DNA of 19,928 bases, taken from assembly GCA_021161105.1 (NCBI GenBank), contig JAGHBG010000111.1, forward strand, positions 1 through 19,928, written 5' to 3'. Positions 17,432 through 19,928 of the stretch are shown here, one piece after another (positions within the stretch are counted from its first letter, which is position 1; the number at the start of each line of letters is the position of its first letter). Source of the DNA: Thermotogaceae bacterium. GTDB taxonomy: Bacteria; Thermotogota; Thermotogae; Thermotogales; Thermotogaceae. Made by a program: the position numbers and the translations under genes. The notes beneath the pieces were generated by a model. It had not been told where the DNA came from, did not search any database, and saw only the letters and a list, made by a program, of their open reading frames with translations.

Positions 17432-17509
17432 ATGAAAAAATTGGTGATTGCTCTTATTGGCCTTGCAGCGATGTTCATTTCATTAGTAGGTAGTATAACA
17501 TGGTGGTAA
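17432..17509 (+). CDS. Micropeptide 2 with LVGSITWW C-terminus (25 aa)
   Basis: A 25-codon gene 54 nt after micropeptide 1. The product has MKKLV, a hydrophobic stretch (about 5-17) and the same C-terminal LVGSITWW directly before TAA. GAGGGGGGAT precedes the ATG by 5 nt. Codons GTA and AGT replace GTG and AGC of copy 1 without changing the residues. The residues before the octapeptide (FIS) fit signal peptidase less well than in copy 1, so a membrane protease or no cleavage are alternatives. It lies 114 nt before the HD-GYP gene and may share a message with it; no clear terminator lies between. Confidence 0.75.
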   Translation: MKKLVIALIGLAAMFISLVGSITWW

Positions 17510-17546
17510 ACAAGCAATTCTTGATGTTTTTAAGCGAGTATTATAG

Positions 17547-17575
17547 TTAAGAAATGAAGATTATGTTATTATAAA
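17547..17575 (+). promoter_or_regulatory. Weak candidate promoter for the HD-GYP gene
   Basis: TTAAGA (17547-17552), 17-nt spacer, TATAAA (17570-17575). Both boxes are partial matches in an AT-rich stretch. Just after it, ATCAATTAAA is repeated in tandem (17589-17608). Confidence 0.25.
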
Positions 17576-17623
17576 AGAACACAAATTCATCAATTAAAAT
17601 CAATTAAAAAAGGAGAATAAGTA

Positions 17624-18856
17624 TTGAGTCAGAAAATAAGAAGGAAAACATTTATATTTACAATAATTATTCTTTCTGTTTATATTCTAATCTTATCTTT
17701 AAATTTCGAAATGGCCAAAAATAAGGGGATGCTTCCCCTCTTGTTTTTATTTGTAGGTATTGGATTTGAGATTATAAGAATTCATTCTCCTTTCGTAAAA
17801 AATACCAAGGTTGATTTTAGTGGTGGAATGATAATATATATCATATCCGCCTATATACTAAACCCGTTCTATGCTTCATTGGTCGCCGCCATTTCAGCAA
17901 TTACTCCAAAAATCCATCTAATTAGGAAAATTCCTTCCATTAAGTACATTTTCAATTTTTCTCAAATAGGTATAGCCACTTTTGTGGCATCTTATATTAT
18001 GTCAAAAATAAATTCTTTGACCCTTTCTGTAATTTCCGGAATTGCAATATATTTGCTTTTAAACCATGCTTTTGTTTCAGCCGTCCTTACATTTGAAACA
18101 CAAGAGAGTTTTTTCAGTAACATCAAAAAGCTATTTTTGTTTTTGCTTCCCAACCTTCTTTTTATTTTTCCTTCCACGTTGATAATCCTTGTTCTGTACA
18201 AATATATCGGTTTTATATCTTTTCCTTTATCCATTGGTCTTTTGATTTCCGTTCAAGCAGGCATTTACTATAGAAAACTCTATGAAGAGTCAAAAATTGA
18301 AAGCATGATTGCTCTTCTAAAAAGCCTTGAAGAAAGAGATAATTACACATATACTCATAGCAAACAGGTATCCGAATATTCCTATAAAATTGCAAAGAAA
18401 TTAGGATTAAAAGAACCTCACTGTGAACGAATAAAAACTGCAGCCCTTTTCCATGATATTGGAAAGATCGGTATATCTGATCATATATTGAACAAACCTG
18501 GTACTTTATCAGACAGAGAATTTGAAATTATAAAAAAACATCCTGTAAAAAGCTGGGAACTGTTAAAAACCATTAAAAGATTCGAAAAGCATGAAGCTCT
18601 ATGGGTTAAATTTCACCATGAAAGAATGGATGGAAAGGGCTATCCTGAGGGACTCAGAGGTAATGAGATACCGCTTGAATCCAGGATTATAGCTGTTGCA
18701 GATATATACGACGCATTAACTACAGATAGACCATATAGAAAAGCTTTAACTCCTACTGAGGCTATAGAACTCATGAAAAATCTTGCAGGAAAAGCCGTAG
18801 ATTCCAAGATATTCAGTGTATTTGTTAATGCACTTAAGGAGGAAGGGAAAATATGA
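17624..18856 (+). CDS. Polytopic membrane HD-GYP protein, predicted cyclic-di-GMP phosphodiesterase
   Basis: A 410-residue protein in two halves. Residues about 8-213 are very hydrophobic, with about seven or eight membrane segments, and are probably a membrane sensor domain; no named family was recognised. After a short linker helix (about 216-238) comes a complete HD-GYP domain: HSKQVSEYSYKIAKKLGL, the HD motif with HDIGK at 277-281, HHERMDGKGYP at 331-341, then AVADIYDALTTDRPYRKA (357-374). All metal-binding and GYP residues that I can check are present, so hydrolysis of cyclic-di-GMP is expected. The start is TTG, with AGGAG 8 nt upstream; no ATG lies near. The stop overlaps the next gene as ATGA. 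Its position behind fliQ and the micropeptides suggests a link to motility or surface behaviour, which is inference. Confidence 0.93.
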   Translation: MSQKIRRKTFIFTIIILSVYILILSLNFEMAKNKGMLPLLFLFVGIGFEIIRIHSPFVKNTKVDFSGGMIIYIISAYILNPFYASLVAAISAITPKIHLIRKIPSIKYIFNFSQIGIATFVASYIMSKINSLTLSVISGIAIYLLLNHAFVSAVLTFETQESFFSNIKKLFLFLLPNLLFIFPSTLIILVLYKYIGFISFPLSIGLLISVQAGIYYRKLYEESKIESMIALLKSLEERDNYTYTHSKQVSEYSYKIAKKLGLKEPHCERIKTAALFHDIGKIGISDHILNKPGTLSDREFEIIKKHPVKSWELLKTIKRFEKHEALWVKFHHERMDGKGYPEGLRGNEIPLESRIIAVADIYDALTTDRPYRKALTPTEAIELMKNLAGKAVDSKIFSVFVNALKEEGKI

Positions 18857-19347
18857 TAATTGATGTTCTTGTTATTGCCATTTTTCTTTCAATAATTTTT
18901 AAAAGAATCAAAATAGTTTTATCAAGAGATATAAAACTCATTTATTTAATGCCTATTCCTTTCATTCTTCAGATTTTACCCTTTTACAAAAGCATTTTAC
19001 TTCCAGTATCCTTTTTGCTTCTTTTATTCATCCTTTGGAAAAACAGACACTTGCCAGGAATCAAGCTAATGTTTATTGGCGCTGTACTCAACGGCTTCGT
19101 TATGTCAATATCTGGTGGGAAAATGCCTGTCCTTGAAAGTATCGCAGAATTAATGAAAATGGAAATGGATTCAAGGCATTACTTTACAAATTGGAAAGAT
19201 TGGAGAATTCTTTTTGGCGATTGGATACCAGCGCCTTTACCTTATGGAAGAAAATTTATCATAAGCTTGGGAGACATATTTATATTCATAGGAATCTTCA
19301 TCTTCTTTCTTTCCAAAAAGGAAAAACTCCCCAATAAGGGGAGCTAA
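18853..19347 (+). CDS. DUF5317 family membrane protein
   Basis: A 164-residue membrane protein with about five hydrophobic segments (near 3-17, 29-45, 47-62, 71-87 and 139-157). The blocks LNGFVMSISGGKMPV (about 79-93) and SLGDIFIFIGIFIF near the C-terminus match my memory of DUF5317, whose function is unknown. It overlaps the HD-GYP gene by 4 nt, so the two are translationally coupled and probably work together in the membrane. The last codons contain the stem of the terminator used by the convergent chemotaxis gene. Confidence 0.8.
   Translation: MIIDVLVIAIFLSIIFKRIKIVLSRDIKLIYLMPIPFILQILPFYKSILLPVSFLLLLFILWKNRHLPGIKLMFIGAVLNGFVMSISGGKMPVLESIAELMKMEMDSRHYFTNWKDWRILFGDWIPAPLPYGRKFIISLGDIFIFIGIFIFFLSKKEKLPNKGS
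19322..19343 (-). terminator. Intrinsic terminator of the chemotaxis receptor gene
   Basis: On the minus strand CTCCCC-TTATT-GGGGAG forms a 6-bp stem with a 5-nt loop (19327-19343), followed by five T (19322-19326). It lies 25 nt after the receptor stop codon. On the plus strand the same hairpin is followed by A residues, so it would not end the DUF5317 message efficiently. Confidence 0.75.
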
Positions 19348-19368
19348 AAAACTTACCAAGAATATTGA

Positions 19369-19928
19369 TCAAATTTTGAATTTCTTAAGATATTCTGTGA
19401 GTTTTTCCACATAACCTTCTAAGCTCTCAGCTTGCTGATTTGAATTCAAAACAGCATCAGTAGTTTCTTTCAAGAATTCCACTATTCTTTTGGTCTCATC
19501 TTCCAACTTAACTAATTCTTTCACAATTGAATCTATTGCCTGGCTTACTTCCGCCGCTGCGGCACTTTGCTCTTGAGAGGTGTTTGCAAGGTCAACAGTC
19601 ATCCTGCTTACTCTATCAATCTTTGTTACAAGCTTTTCAAGAGCTTTTATACTGTCTTTAACCATATCTACACTTTCATCAACACTTTTTGAGAGCTTTT
19701 CTCCGTCATCCGCAATTTTCAAAGCCTGATCCCTGATTTGAGAGAGTATAGATACTATTTCATCGGTGGAATTTCGTGATTCTTCCGCCAATTTTCTTAT
19801 TTCGTCCGCGACAACAGCAAAACCCTTCCCGGCTTCCCCAGCCCTTGCTGCCTCTATAGCAGCGTTAAGAGCCAATAGATTAGTCTGTTCTGCTATAGAA
19901 CCGATAGTCTCAACAATTTTGTTTATTC
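19369..19928 (-). CDS. Methyl-accepting chemotaxis protein, C-terminal signalling part (5' end outside window)
   Basis: The frame is open from the window edge. It reads through the conserved hairpin tip of the receptor signalling domain: [20 protein letters not shown], then [21 protein letters not shown], which contacts CheA and CheW. The rest is a long antiparallel helix with Ala/Ser/Gln-rich heptads ([16 protein letters not shown]) typical of methylation regions, and a charged C-terminus ending KKFKI with no CheR-binding pentapeptide. A TTG near 19875 could be taken as a start but lies inside the signature, so the gene clearly continues beyond base 19928. Sensor domain and ligand are not visible. 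It is convergent with the HD-GYP/DUF5317 pair. Confidence 0.95.
   Translation of the reverse strand, partial: INKIVETIGSIAEQTNLLALNAAIEAARAGEAGKGFAVVADEIRKLAEESRNSTDEIVSILSQIRDQALKIADDGEKLSKSVDESVDMVKDSIKALEKLVTKIDRVSRMTVDLANTSQEQSAAAAEVSQAIDSIVKELVKLEDETKRIVEFLKETTDAVLNSNQQAESLEGYVEKLTEYLKKFKI

Larger units (their letters stand above)
17257..17509 (+). repeat. Tandem duplicated micropeptide cassette
   Basis: Two units of 121 nt (17257-17377) and 108 nt (17402-17509). Similarity covers the leader (TGTTAAA, then TTTCT-R-AGGGGG), the start (ATGAA-R-AAATT) and the 3' end of the coding part. Over the last nine codons, stop included, the only differences are two silent third-position changes. The middle of the coding part has diverged. 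This is an old tandem duplication under selection for the C-terminal peptide. Confidence 0.85.

Noticed and set aside
17291..17509. Trp-codon leader peptides for transcription attenuation
   Set aside because: Both peptides end in tandem UGG codons as in trp leaders, but no competing hairpins or terminator follow, no Trp gene lies downstream, and conservation covers the whole octapeptide rather than Trp codons only.
17257..17509. Type I toxin-antitoxin pair (small hydrophobic toxin with antisense RNA)
   Set aside because: Peptide size and hydrophobicity would fit, but I see no convincing minus-strand promoter and terminator for an antisense RNA. The C-terminal conservation is also more like a signal peptide. 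Not fully excluded.

Overview
The window is AT-rich bacterial DNA that looks like Thermotogota (Thermotoga, Thermosipho, Kosmotoga or Mesotoga relatives). The grounds are the helicase-loader/gyrB/division-gene/type IV pilus ATPase string, the Opp/Dpp-type transporter next to a sugar hydrolase, an archaeal-type GH1 enzyme, and the thermophile-like Lys/Glu-rich proteins. The genus cannot be fixed by reading alone. No tRNA, rRNA, CRISPR array or insertion sequence was seen.

Region 1 (1-9309, minus strand) is one long, tightly packed transcription unit read right to left: a DUF721/DciA-like protein, gyrB, a short FtsQ-like membrane protein, ftsA, ftsZ, a PilB/GspE ATPase, a membrane-anchored three-repeat protein, a CBS-ACT protein and uppP (cut by the window edge). 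Most junctions overlap by 1-31 nt, which implies translational coupling. Chromosome topology, replication start, septum formation and lipid-carrier recycling thus share one message. A perfect TATAAT box lies just upstream, and the predicted transcript would begin at a strong GC hairpin.

Region 2 (9310-16797, minus strand) is a carbohydrate-uptake locus. An Opp/Dpp-family ABC importer is arranged permease C, ATPase D, ATPase F, binding protein, permease B. It is followed, after a 421-nt gap with its own promoter, by a GH1 beta-glycosidase whose catalytic residues sit almost where they do in the archaeal LacS enzyme. I infer import of a beta-linked oligosaccharide, or possibly peptides, followed by hydrolysis.

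Region 3 (16743-19347, plus strand) starts with fliQ, which diverges from the transporter operon. Their two extended -10 promoters overlap face to face across a 19-bp dyad. Two tandem micro-genes follow. They encode peptides of 28 and 25 residues with the same C-terminus, LVGSITWW, and are too short for ordinary gene calling. Downstream are a polytopic membrane HD-GYP protein (a predicted cyclic-di-GMP phosphodiesterase) and a DUF5317 membrane protein. The micropeptides, a candidate sigma-28 promoter in front of them and the membrane HD-GYP protein are the best candidate for an undescribed system here, possibly a secreted peptide signal feeding into cyclic-di-GMP and motility.

Region 4 (19369-19928, minus strand) is the C-terminal signalling part of a methyl-accepting chemotaxis protein. 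Its terminator is embedded in the 3' end of the convergent DUF5317 gene.
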